From positions 1 through 5,432 of the forward strand of contig JAOZNB010000084.1 of NCBI GenBank assembly GCA_029933995.1: 5,432 nucleotides of DNA. The letters run 5' to 3'. Made by a program: the position numbers and the translations under genes. Within the stretch, counting starts at the first letter, position 1, and every line of letters begins with the position of its first letter. Below, in pieces: positions 1 through 5,331 of the stretch. The stretch comes from Candidatus Moraniibacteriota bacterium. GTDB lineage: Bacteria; Patescibacteriota; Minisyncoccia; Moranbacterales; GCA-2747515. Under the pieces are notes generated by a model that saw only the letters and a list, made by a program, of their open reading frames with translations, did not search any database and was not told where the DNA came from.

Positions 1-839
1 TAACAGCATTTGTGCATGAAACACTTGAGGGACTTGGGCGAGATGATGATTTTGCGGTAGTGGCTGCTCGTGAGAGAAGGTGGGCGATGGCAGGTAATAT
101 TATTTTTGTTGCGACTGTGCCACTTACATATCAAATATCACCGATATTACCATTTATAATAGGCGCTTTTATGCATGCAATTGCATTTGTATTGTATGCG
201 TTTATGATCACACCAAAAAAAATACACCAAAAAATTCAAGAAGATGTTGCAGATGGATTTTTTGCACTTATGTCTACAATTAGGGAACGTAAAGAAATCA
301 TCCTCTTCCTTTTTCTGGGGATTGTATCAGCAATGCATAACAAATTACCACAGTTTCGTGAAATTTATTTTCAAGAAATTGGTGTGCCAATATGGTTTTT
401 TGGTTTTATACTTTCAATTACTGGTATTGTCACGATTCTTTTTACGTATGGTGTACCCCGAGTCAAAAAAATTGAACCGCGAATCTTTTATGGAATTGAT
501 TTTTTGATTGCTTGTTTACTTGGTATAAGCATTGGCTTTATTTCACAACCAATTCTCGGTGTGAGTATTCTCATAATTTTTGCAGCATATAGACGTGTAC
601 GATCTATCGTAGTACATGCTCATCTTTTGGATGAATGCCCAACACAAAAGTTAAAAGCAACATATCTTTCAGTGTATGCATTTTTCAGTGCATTAGCAGG
701 TATTTTTATACCACTCATACTGGGTTATGCGATTGGCTATGCAGGGGTACAAAAAGGTTATCTTATATTTGGTGTACTATTGTTCATTGTGTTAACCCCG
801 ATGTATGTTGTAGTGTATAGAAATATGAGAAATAAATAA
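1..839 (+). CDS. MFS transporter, C-terminal part (5' end outside window)
   Basis: This is the C-terminal part of a polytopic membrane protein, most likely a major facilitator superfamily permease. The frame is open to the left edge (first complete codon at 3), so the GTG at 12 is an internal valine. About 278 residues are visible. Hydrophobic stretches at roughly residues 28-45, 48-69, 97-112, 128-149, 162-180, 183-196, 222-245 and 250-271 give about eight membrane segments, so roughly the first four of a 12-segment protein are missing. The opening residues (HETLEGLGRDDDF) resemble the cytoplasmic loop seen in MFS proteins as 'YDSLKELGRE'. The stretch at 203-232 resembles the late MFS segment where a loop with conserved D and 'KAT.LS' precedes a helix. 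The basic segment at 71-97 fits the central cytoplasmic loop. The substrate cannot be read from the sequence. A strong terminator begins 2 nt after the stop, so this gene ends its transcription unit. The family call is good; a specific function is not supported. Confidence 0.82.
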   Translation, partial: TAFVHETLEGLGRDDDFAVVAARERRWAMAGNIIFVATVPLTYQISPILPFIIGAFMHAIAFVLYAFMITPKKIHQKIQEDVADGFFALMSTIRERKEIILFLFLGIVSAMHNKLPQFREIYFQEIGVPIWFFGFILSITGIVTILFTYGVPRVKKIEPRIFYGIDFLIACLLGISIGFISQPILGVSILIIFAAYRRVRSIVVHAHLLDECPTQKLKATYLSVYAFFSALAGIFIPLILGYAIGYAGVQKGYLIFGVLLFIVLTPMYVVVYRNMRNK

Positions 840-840
840 T

Positions 841-881
841 AAAATCTCCTAAGGAAAGGCCTTAGGAGATTTTATTTTTTT
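841..881 (+). terminator. Rho-independent terminator after the MFS gene
   Basis: A perfect 14-bp stem pairs 841-854 with 860-873 around a 5-nt loop (AAAGG). It is followed by A and then a run of seven T (875-881). It begins directly after the TAA stop of the MFS gene. The A-rich 5' flank gives a T-rich tail on the other strand, so it may also work in reverse, but no convergent gene is present here. Confidence 0.93.
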
Positions 882-908
882 GACCAATTATTTATTAGTG
901 CGTATAAT
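880..908 (+). promoter_or_regulatory. Sigma70-type promoter for the SPFH gene
   Basis: A -35 box TTGACC (880-885, 5 of 6 consensus bases) and a perfect -10 box TATAAT (903-908) are separated by the ideal 17 bp. Transcription should start near 914-916, leaving a leader of about 20 nt before the ATG at 935. The -35 box begins in the last T residues of the preceding terminator, so one transcription unit ends exactly where the next begins. Confidence 0.8.
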
Positions 909-934
909 GTAAGAAAGTTAATAATATTAAATTT

Positions 935-1969
935 ATGGGTACATTTTTAACCTTTATTTTCTGGGCTTTTGTTCTATATACAGTTTTGCGAAAAGTATTA
1001 GAAGAGCTAGGAAAACAAACAGGTAATCCAAATATAATACGAGCGGCACAAAATCCATTTAAAGAATTGATAAATTACTTGACGCAAAATTCAAATATAA
1101 AAACAGCGTCGTACACAGATACATCTAATAATAAATTTATAAATATGAATAATATGAAAGGTAAAATTTTAGGAGCAGTTGGGGTATTCATTGTGGTAAT
1201 CATTTTGTTTAATATTTTTATAGTGATACCAGCAGGCTCAACAGGTGTGAGGACACTTTTTGGTAAAGTGAAGGATAAGGAAATTTCTGCAGGATTACAT
1301 GTTATTAATCCACTTGAGCATATTGAGAGAATGACTATACGAACAGAAGAGTACACAATGAGTGGTATGCAAGGTGAAGGACAAAAGGTTGGCGCTGATC
1401 AAATTTCAGCTTTGACAAATGAAGGATTGCCAATTGATTTGGATATTACAGTTTTTTATCATTTGACTGAAAATAAGGCATCAGATGTATATAAAGAGCT
1501 AGGGTTAAAGTATCAAGAAAAAATTATTCGTCCTGAGATTCGTAGTATAATTCGTGAAATTATAGCACAGTATAATGCAAAGGATGTATACAGTGAAAAG
1601 CGTGCAGAAGTATCACAGAGGATTCAAGAGCGAATGGTAGAATCAATAGAACCACGTGGAATTGCTATTGAGCAGGTACTTCTCCGAAATGTGACATTAC
1701 CAGCAAAATTATCTGCGAGTATTCAGGAAAAGCTTCAGGCAGAACAAGATGCACAAAAATATGATTTTATCCTAGAAAAAGAAAAGAAAGAAGCTGATAG
1801 AAAACGTATAGAAGCAGAAGGTCAACGTGACGCACAAATAACAATCAGTGAATCACTTACACCAAAATACTTACAATACATGTATATCAAAGAGCTAAAA
1901 GAGCGTGAAGGTACGATTTATGTACCAACAGGTGGAGATGGATTACCATTGTTTAAAAGTGTGCAATAG
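935..1969 (+). CDS. SPFH/Band 7 prohibitin-like membrane protein
   Basis: This 344-residue protein belongs to the SPFH (stomatin/prohibitin/flotillin/HflK-C) superfamily, whose members form ring or cage assemblies on membranes and often modulate membrane proteases. The core starts after a membrane helix at about 78-99 with 'VIPAGSTGVRTLFGKV', matching the prohibitin 'VPAG..GV...FGKV' signature. The SPFH domain runs to about 270. A charged, helical coiled-coil segment follows (about 262-305, rich in E, K, Q, A), then a short tail. Closeness to prohibitin is suggested by 'IIRPEIRSIIREI' (197-209) and 'LRNVTLP' (250-256). Unusually, there are about 75 residues before the core helix, with a second hydrophobic segment at about 3-18 and a polar N/T/S-rich linker (50-72). 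The only upstream start is the ATG at 935, and the promoter 27 bp ahead supports it. Met71 (1145) is an alternative that would give a typical 274-residue prohibitin-like form. Neither start has a clear Shine-Dalgarno. The gene is monocistronic by its own promoter and terminator. The specific client is unknown. Confidence 0.9.
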   Translation: MGTFLTFIFWAFVLYTVLRKVLEELGKQTGNPNIIRAAQNPFKELINYLTQNSNIKTASYTDTSNNKFINMNNMKGKILGAVGVFIVVIILFNIFIVIPAGSTGVRTLFGKVKDKEISAGLHVINPLEHIERMTIRTEEYTMSGMQGEGQKVGADQISALTNEGLPIDLDITVFYHLTENKASDVYKELGLKYQEKIIRPEIRSIIREIIAQYNAKDVYSEKRAEVSQRIQERMVESIEPRGIAIEQVLLRNVTLPAKLSASIQEKLQAEQDAQKYDFILEKEKKEADRKRIEAEGQRDAQITISESLTPKYLQYMYIKELKEREGTIYVPTGGDGLPLFKSVQ

Positions 1970-1998
1970 GGTAGCTAAAAAATTAGTGTAATAAATAT

Positions 1999-2037
1999 AA
2001 AACGTCAGGACAAATTAAATATCTTGACGTTTTTGTT
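1999..2037 (+). terminator. Rho-independent terminator after the SPFH gene
   Basis: A 12-bp stem pairs 1999-2010 with 2022-2033, with one G-U pair (2008 with 2024). The loop is 11 nt, and the 3' arm runs into a T-rich tail (2030-2034 and 2036-2037). It lies 29 bp after the SPFH stop codon. Confidence 0.85.
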
Positions 2038-2055
2038 GATTTCTTAGTCTATAAT
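2024..2055 (+). promoter_or_regulatory. Possible promoter upstream of serS
   Basis: A perfect TATAAT lies at 2050-2055. The best -35 match is TTGACG (2024-2029), inside the 3' arm of the preceding terminator, but the 20-bp spacing is longer than ideal. If used, transcription would start near 2062 and the serS leader would be about 190 nt, including the whole palindromic repeat at 2122-2233. The -10 alone could arise by chance in such AT-rich DNA. Confidence 0.35.
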
Positions 2056-2121
2056 TGCAAACACACCTTTTATTTGATAGGATTGCAGTATAACTTTAAA
2101 ATTATTAAATAACTAATAATA

Positions 2122-2233
2122 TGTCATTTCGACTGGAGCGAAGCGAAATGGAGAAATCTCTAAACTAGTAATGTAACGAGATATGTACAAATTTGAGATC
2201 TCTCGACTTCACTGCGTTACGCTCGAGATGACA
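2122..2233. repeat. 112-bp imperfect palindromic intergenic repeat
   Basis: Two 39-bp arms (2122-2160 and 2195-2233) are inverted copies matching at 29 of 39 positions, around a 34-bp AT-rich centre. The ends are best conserved: TGTCATTTCGA on the left and TCGAGATGACA on the right (10 of 11). The inner ends also match well (ATCTC with GAGAT). The element is visibly richer in G and C than its surroundings. From memory, it resembles the dispersed 'TGTCATTTCGA...GAGAAATCTC' palindromic repeats between genes in many bacterial genomes, which encode no protein and may be non-autonomous mobile elements. It ends 16 bp before the serS ATG, so it would form a long hairpin in the serS leader if transcribed. 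No target duplication is obvious. Confidence 0.8.
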
Positions 2234-2249
2234 ATAACAGTAAAAAATT

Positions 2250-3575
2250 ATGTTAGATATAAAATATATTCGTGATAATACGGATAAGGTGCAAAAAGCA
2301 GCTGATAATAAATTTCTTGATTTTAAGGTTGAGGAATTGTTGAGTGTAGATGGTGAGCGTGTTGCGCTTATGCAGGAGATTGAGGAATTAAAAGCTCAGA
2401 AAAATGAAGTAAATAATAAAATTAAAAATGCAGACAGTGATGAGGAGCGACAGAAAATTATTGCTAGTGGAAAAGAGATAAAAGAAAAGACAGAAAAATT
2501 AGAGCCACGATTGAAAGAATTACAACAAGAATTTATGGAACTCATGGTCCGAGTACCCACTGTGGCAGCTGACGATGTGCCTGTAGGTAAGGATGAAAAT
2601 GAAAATGTTGTAGTGTATGAAAAAGGTGATAAACCAGAATTTGATTTTACACCAAAAGACCATATTGTAATTGGGACGGATTTGGATATTATAGATTTTG
2701 ATAGAGGTGCAAAAGTTGCGGGGTATAGAGGTTATTATTTGAAGGGTGACGGTGCAGCGCTTACGATGGCACTAATGATGTATGCACTTCATAAAATGAT
2801 AGCAAAAGGATTTTCACCGATGATACCACCGACACTTGTAAAAGAATTTGCACTTTTTGGTAGTGGATATTTCAAAGGTACACAGTATGATCAAACAGAA
2901 GATGAAATATATCAAGTAGCAACAAAGACAAAAGAAGCCGATGGTAAAGACTCTAAAGAAAAGAAATTTCTGGTAGGGACAGCAGAGCCGTCATTACTCG
3001 CGTATTACGCTGGAGAGGTGTTGGATGAGAGTCAGTTGCCTATGAAGCTATGTGGGTACTCACAGTGCTATAGGAGTGAGATAGGGAGTTATGGTAAAGA
3101 TACAAAAGGTATGTACCGAGTGCATGAGTTTATGAAAATTGAGCAGGTTGTGATTGCAAAGGCAGATATAGATGAATCAGAAAAATTACAACAAGAGATG
3201 GTAGCAATTTCAGAAGAAATTCATGCAGAATTAGGTTTGTCATATCGTAAACTCGCAATTTGTACAGGAGATATGGGAACAGGTAAATACAGGATGTTTG
3301 ATCTTGAAGCATGGATGCCAGGATTGGACAAATGGGGCGAGACAGGAAGTGCATCAAACTTTCTAGACTGGCAGTCACGAAGGTTAAATGTAAAATATAA
3401 AGATAAAGATGGAAAGAAGAAGCATGTATACATGTTAAATAACACAGTACTCCCGTCTCCTAGACCTTTCATAGCAATCCTAGAAAATTTTCAGCAATCT
3501 GATGGTAGTGTGGTAATACCAGAAGTATTGCGTCCATATATGCCAGGAGGTAAAAGTATTATTAAAAAGACATAG
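2250..3575 (+). CDS. serS: Seryl-tRNA synthetase (EC 6.1.1.11)
   Basis: SerRS charges tRNA-Ser (and tRNA-Sec where present) with serine in the cytoplasm, using ATP. The 441-residue length is normal for bacterial SerRS. The start is secure: 'MLDIKYIRDNTDKV' matches the family's usual first residues. Residues about 30-100 are the charged antiparallel coiled-coil arm that grips the tRNA long arm. The class II catalytic core follows. 'TAE' (244-246) is the serine-binding TXE motif. Motif 2 spans about 275-298 ('YRSEIGS', 'YRVHEFMKIE'). 'SASNFLDWQSRR' (367-378) matches the family's 'S.SN..DFQARR'. Motif 3 (395-412) ends in 'AILENFQQSDGS', but the usual 'GSGLAVGR' reads 'NTVLPSPR', keeping the arginine (R405). 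About 15 lysine-rich residues (225-239) precede TXE. There is no Shine-Dalgarno; the region before the ATG is A-rich. A palindromic repeat ends 16 bp upstream. serS appears to be transcribed alone. Confidence 0.97.
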   Translation: MLDIKYIRDNTDKVQKAADNKFLDFKVEELLSVDGERVALMQEIEELKAQKNEVNNKIKNADSDEERQKIIASGKEIKEKTEKLEPRLKELQQEFMELMVRVPTVAADDVPVGKDENENVVVYEKGDKPEFDFTPKDHIVIGTDLDIIDFDRGAKVAGYRGYYLKGDGAALTMALMMYALHKMIAKGFSPMIPPTLVKEFALFGSGYFKGTQYDQTEDEIYQVATKTKEADGKDSKEKKFLVGTAEPSLLAYYAGEVLDESQLPMKLCGYSQCYRSEIGSYGKDTKGMYRVHEFMKIEQVVIAKADIDESEKLQQEMVAISEEIHAELGLSYRKLAICTGDMGTGKYRMFDLEAWMPGLDKWGETGSASNFLDWQSRRLNVKYKDKDGKKKHVYMLNNTVLPSPRPFIAILENFQQSDGSVVIPEVLRPYMPGGKSIIKKT

Positions 3576-3582
3576 ATTTTTT

Positions 3583-3620
3583 TGTCATTCTTGCTAAATG
3601 AGAAATTTAGAATTACGACA
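3583..3620 (+). repeat. Imperfect hairpin after serS; weak terminator or decayed repeat
   Basis: TGTC (3583-3586) pairs with GACA (3617-3620), and CTAAAT (3594-3599) pairs perfectly with ATTTAG (3605-3610) around a 5-nt loop. Mismatches and a bulged G lie between. The hairpin starts 8 bp after the serS stop. It lacks a clean T-run (TGTTATTTTT follows), so it is a poor classical terminator. Its TGTCATTC start resembles the end of the 2122-2233 repeat, which suggests a decayed copy. No better serS terminator is visible. Confidence 0.4.
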
Positions 3621-3686
3621 TGTTATTTTTAAATTACATAAATACATTTATTACAAAATTAACTTAATAATTTAAATGCCAATCCA

Positions 3687-3715
3687 TTGACTTTGCATGA
3701 TGATTCTGTTATCGT
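3687..3715 (+). promoter_or_regulatory. Possible promoter for the MetE-like operon
   Basis: TTGACT (3687-3692, 5 of 6) and TATCGT (3710-3715, 4 of 6) are spaced by 17 bp. This would give a leader of about 60 nt before the ATG at 3785. The -10 is weak. No better pair was seen between serS and this operon, and the long gap with an apparent hairpin makes separate transcription likely. Confidence 0.3.
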
Positions 3716-3770
3716 TTGGTGGATTTTAAATAACGGTAGAGGTGTTTTTTTAACAAATATTTAGTGTATT

Positions 3771-3779
3771 GGGGAGGTG
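3771..3779 (+). promoter_or_regulatory. Strong Shine-Dalgarno fixing the start of the MetE-like gene
   Basis: GGGGAGGTG contains GGAGG (3773-3777) 7 nt before the ATG at 3785. This is near-ideal complementarity and spacing. It shows that the in-frame GTG at 3764, which lies upstream of this site, is not the start. It stands out because the SPFH gene and serS in this window have no such site. Confidence 0.85.
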
Positions 3780-3784
3780 TATAC

Positions 3785-4474
3785 ATGTTTACACAAATTG
3801 GTTCTTTGCCACATGTCAATATCAAGGATGCTGTGGAATATAGTAGGAGACATCCGATTCCATTTTTACCAGAGTTGCCAGAACTAGGTGATTCTATGCT
3901 TGATTATATTAAACATCCAGGAAAATTGAGTTGCTTGGATGAATTCAAAAAGCATGAATTTAAAAAAGTAAAAATTCAATGTGTTGGTCCAGCAACTTTG
4001 ATTTCTAGTGGATATGAACAAAATGATGCGGTTGCGAGGATTTATGATCATGTGTCTGCAATTGTGGATGGATTACAAGCAGAGCAAGTTATATTGTTTT
4101 TGGATGAACCGGGTATCGGTCAGGTAGGTTTTGGTGTCGAGATGTTTTGGTCCGCAATATTCAGTGCATTTGATGTTATTTCTGGAATACATGTTTGTGG
4201 AAATGCTGATTGGGATGAGTTATTTACTTCTGATGTAGAAATCATCAGTTTTGATGCATCACAATTTGATATTACTATTTATCCACAATACAGAAATAAA
4301 AAATGTATTGCATGGGGAATAAATGGTGAGGGTGATGCGAAGGATTTTCAAGTAGGAGATCTACTAACATTGCCCTGTGGAATGTCACCAAAATTATGTT
4401 CTGTTTCAGATTGTGAAATTGCTCTAAATAAATTGAAATTTTCAGCACAACAATTATCAAATTATAGAGGATGA
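3785..4474 (+). CDS. Compact MetE/UROD-like barrel protein (methionine synthase II-like)
   Basis: This 229-residue protein resembles the MetE-like (COG0620) branch of the UROD/MetE barrel superfamily, whose zinc enzymes transfer methyl groups to thiols. It is not full-length MetE (about 750 residues) and is shorter than the usual 320-380 of single-domain relatives. Visible family features are 'IGSLPH' (5-10), 'PFLPELP' (26-32) matching 'PFWPQLP', 'VGPATL' (67-72) matching 'TGPLT', 'LFLDEPG' (104-110), 'GIHVCGN' (134-140), 'IISFDAS' (153-159), 'IAWGIN' (175-180) and 'LPCGMSP' (196-202). His136, Cys138, Asp157 and Cys198 line up by eye with the MetE zinc ligands His, Cys, Glu and Cys, with Asp replacing Glu, so metal binding is plausible. 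The barrel is shortened mainly between about residues 40 and 65. The start is set by a strong Shine-Dalgarno. The next gene begins 4 nt after the stop, so the two are probably co-transcribed. The methyl acceptor is unknown. Family call good; methionine synthesis unproven. Confidence 0.78.
   Translation: MFTQIGSLPHVNIKDAVEYSRRHPIPFLPELPELGDSMLDYIKHPGKLSCLDEFKKHEFKKVKIQCVGPATLISSGYEQNDAVARIYDHVSAIVDGLQAEQVILFLDEPGIGQVGFGVEMFWSAIFSAFDVISGIHVCGNADWDELFTSDVEIISFDASQFDITIYPQYRNKKCIAWGINGEGDAKDFQVGDLLTLPCGMSPKLCSVSDCEIALNKLKFSAQQLSNYRG
4466..4470 (+). promoter_or_regulatory. Shine-Dalgarno of the coiled-coil gene, inside the preceding gene's end
   Basis: AGAGG lies 8 nt before the ATG at 4479, within the last codons of the MetE-like gene. 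This supports the ATG at 4479 and coupled translation of the two genes. The upstream gene ends in tandem in-frame stops, TGA then TAA (4472-4477). Confidence 0.7.
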
Positions 4475-4478
4475 TAAG

Positions 4479-5048
4479 ATGACAGTATTAGAAGATTGGG
4501 AAAGATGTGAACTTGAATTTTTGAAAGCTAAATGTGAGGGCTTAAAGGCTCAGCTAAAAGCGCAGCCAAAAGCATTGCGTGCAAGAAAAAAAGCTGAAGT
4601 TGAATGCCTGCAGAATGCCCTTGAAGCCTCTTATGAGGTTCAAGCTGAGCAAGAAGCGAGAATTAAAATGGTGGAGGCAAATAATATTACCATCAAGAAA
4701 CATGTTGGAGATGCTAAAAGAGAAGGAGAGGAAAGACTTCGAGATACTCAGAATAGTTTTCAACAGAAAATTGATGAGGGTAAGACTCAGATAAGGCGTA
4801 TGCAAGAAATTATAGATGGCAAAGCACAGGTTCTTTCTCATAGGGCTACAGAAATTGAGCAACTCAAGGAAGCGGAAGAAAACTCTAAAAAGATTGTACA
4901 AGACATTGTTGCTCTTACTAAAAATCTCAGATCAAGGTCAAAGGATGATGGTGGTATTACCACTGATGTGGCAGAGATCCTTACTTGTGTTTGCAAGATT
5001 CTAGGTGTATCTGAATCGGATGTTGTCTCTGAAAAAGAGGATAAGTAA
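4479..5048 (+). CDS. Coiled-coil protein of unknown function
   Basis: I do not recognise a family for this 189-residue protein. Residues about 5-150 are almost entirely charged and helix-forming (E, K, Q, R, A with regularly spaced L, I, V, M), indicating a long coiled coil with a possible break near Pro30. There is no signal peptide or membrane segment, so it is probably cytoplasmic. A short glycine-containing linker (158-160) leads to an amphipathic helix at about 161-177 that could be a docking or oligomerisation element. Cysteines occur at 10, 19, 43, 170 and 172; Cys170 and Cys172 form a CxC pair in that last helix. The last residues are acidic and lysine-rich. The gene starts 4 nt after the MetE-like gene and has its own Shine-Dalgarno, so the two form an operon ended by the terminator at 5091-5127. 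A scaffold or partner role for its neighbour is conceivable but only inferred. Coiled coils attract false similarity, so low-complexity hits to SMC-like or phage tail proteins should be distrusted. Confidence 0.8.
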   Translation: MTVLEDWERCELEFLKAKCEGLKAQLKAQPKALRARKKAEVECLQNALEASYEVQAEQEARIKMVEANNITIKKHVGDAKREGEERLRDTQNSFQQKIDEGKTQIRRMQEIIDGKAQVLSHRATEIEQLKEAEENSKKIVQDIVALTKNLRSRSKDDGGITTDVAEILTCVCKILGVSESDVVSEKEDK

Positions 5049-5088
5049 TTTATGATTATTGCCTAGATTTAAGGGTGTTATATTAATC

Positions 5089-5127
5089 AAAAAAAACCTA
5101 TGTTTTATAATTAAACATAGGTTTTTT
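5089..5127. terminator. Bidirectional-looking terminator after the coiled-coil gene
   Basis: A perfect 15-bp stem pairs 5091-5105 with 5113-5127 around a 7-nt loop. The 3' arm ends in six T, serving the two-gene operon 40 bp upstream. The 5' side is a run of eight A (5089-5096), so the minus strand also reads as a hairpin followed by eight T. It could terminate leftward transcription as well. Confidence 0.92.
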
Positions 5128-5188
5128 CTATGCAAAAAATAAAAAGTTTAGAGAAAACTTAAATTGTTAAATTTTATTCTAGATTTTA

Positions 5189-5218
5189 ATTATAGAAAAA
5201 GTTTTAATTAAATGTCAT
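5189..5218 (-). promoter_or_regulatory. Possible minus-strand promoter
   Basis: On the minus strand, ATGACA (5218-5213, 5 of 6) and TATAAT (5194-5189) are 18 bp apart. Transcription would start near 5182 and run left into the terminator at 5127-5089, giving an RNA under 100 nt with no protein gene. Chance is a serious alternative in DNA this AT-rich. Confidence 0.18.
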
Positions 5219-5235
5219 TCCCTGAAATATATTCT

Positions 5236-5264
5236 CCCTTGTAGGGACAGGTCTTGTGCCTGTC
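5236..5264. repeat. Short GTAGGGACAGG hairpin repeat
   Basis: Two small stems abut here: CCCT (5236-5239) with AGGG (5243-5246), and GACAGG (5246-5251) with CCTGTC (5259-5264) around a 7-nt loop. The block is far richer in G and C than its surroundings. From memory, it resembles the dispersed 'GTAGGGACAGGTCTTG' family of intergenic repeats in assorted bacterial genomes. Only one copy is in this window, so repetition cannot be shown here. Confidence 0.45.
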
Positions 5265-5317
5265 TATTAAATAAAAAAATAAACGCCTAGTCTATCTATA
5301 AAAATAAGTTGCTAGAA

Positions 5318-5326
5318 TGATATACT
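5318..5326 (+). promoter_or_regulatory. Extended -10 promoter-like element
   Basis: TGA followed by TATACT (5321-5326, 5 of 6) matches the extended -10 pattern TGnTATAAT. No good -35 box is present at the usual distance, but extended -10 promoters can work without one. The predicted start, near 5332-5333, lies just before a series of hairpins that ends at a strong terminator. Confidence 0.35.
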
Positions 5327-5331
5327 TCTAT

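Noticed and set aside
12..14. GTG as the start of the MFS gene
   Set aside because: The frame is open to the left edge and the residues around it look like an internal MFS loop, with roughly four N-terminal membrane helices missing. The gene is partial.
1075..1356. Minus-strand open frame opposite the SPFH gene
   Set aside because: It lies wholly within a well-recognised gene, and its cysteine- and isoleucine-rich translation matches nothing I know.
3130..3472. Two overlapping minus-strand frames opposite serS
   Set aside because: They are shadows of the conserved synthetase catalytic domain with no start signals.
3697..3729. Possible leader peptide MMILLSFGGF upstream of the MetE-like gene
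   Set aside because: Ten codons with no Shine-Dalgarno, no run of a regulatory amino acid and no attenuator hairpin behind it.
3764..3784. Upstream in-frame GTG start for the MetE-like gene
   Set aside because: The strong GGAGG lies between this GTG and the ATG at 3785, and the family's 'IGSLPH' start motif sits right after the ATG.
3576..3784. SAM, cobalamin or T-box type riboswitch ahead of the MetE-like gene
   Set aside because: The likely leader is about 60 nt and AT-rich, and I see no multi-helix structure or conserved riboswitch core.
4472..4477. UGA recoding (as in some Patescibacteria)
   Set aside because: TGA is followed in frame by TAA, so the reading barely changes. Full-length serS and the other genes contain no in-frame TGA, so the standard code fits.
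4554..5004. Alternative frames on both strands over the coiled-coil gene
   Set aside because: The chosen frame has a Shine-Dalgarno, tight spacing to the previous gene and clear heptad-like composition. The minus-strand frame is phenylalanine- and leucine-rich, as expected opposite lysine and glutamate codons.
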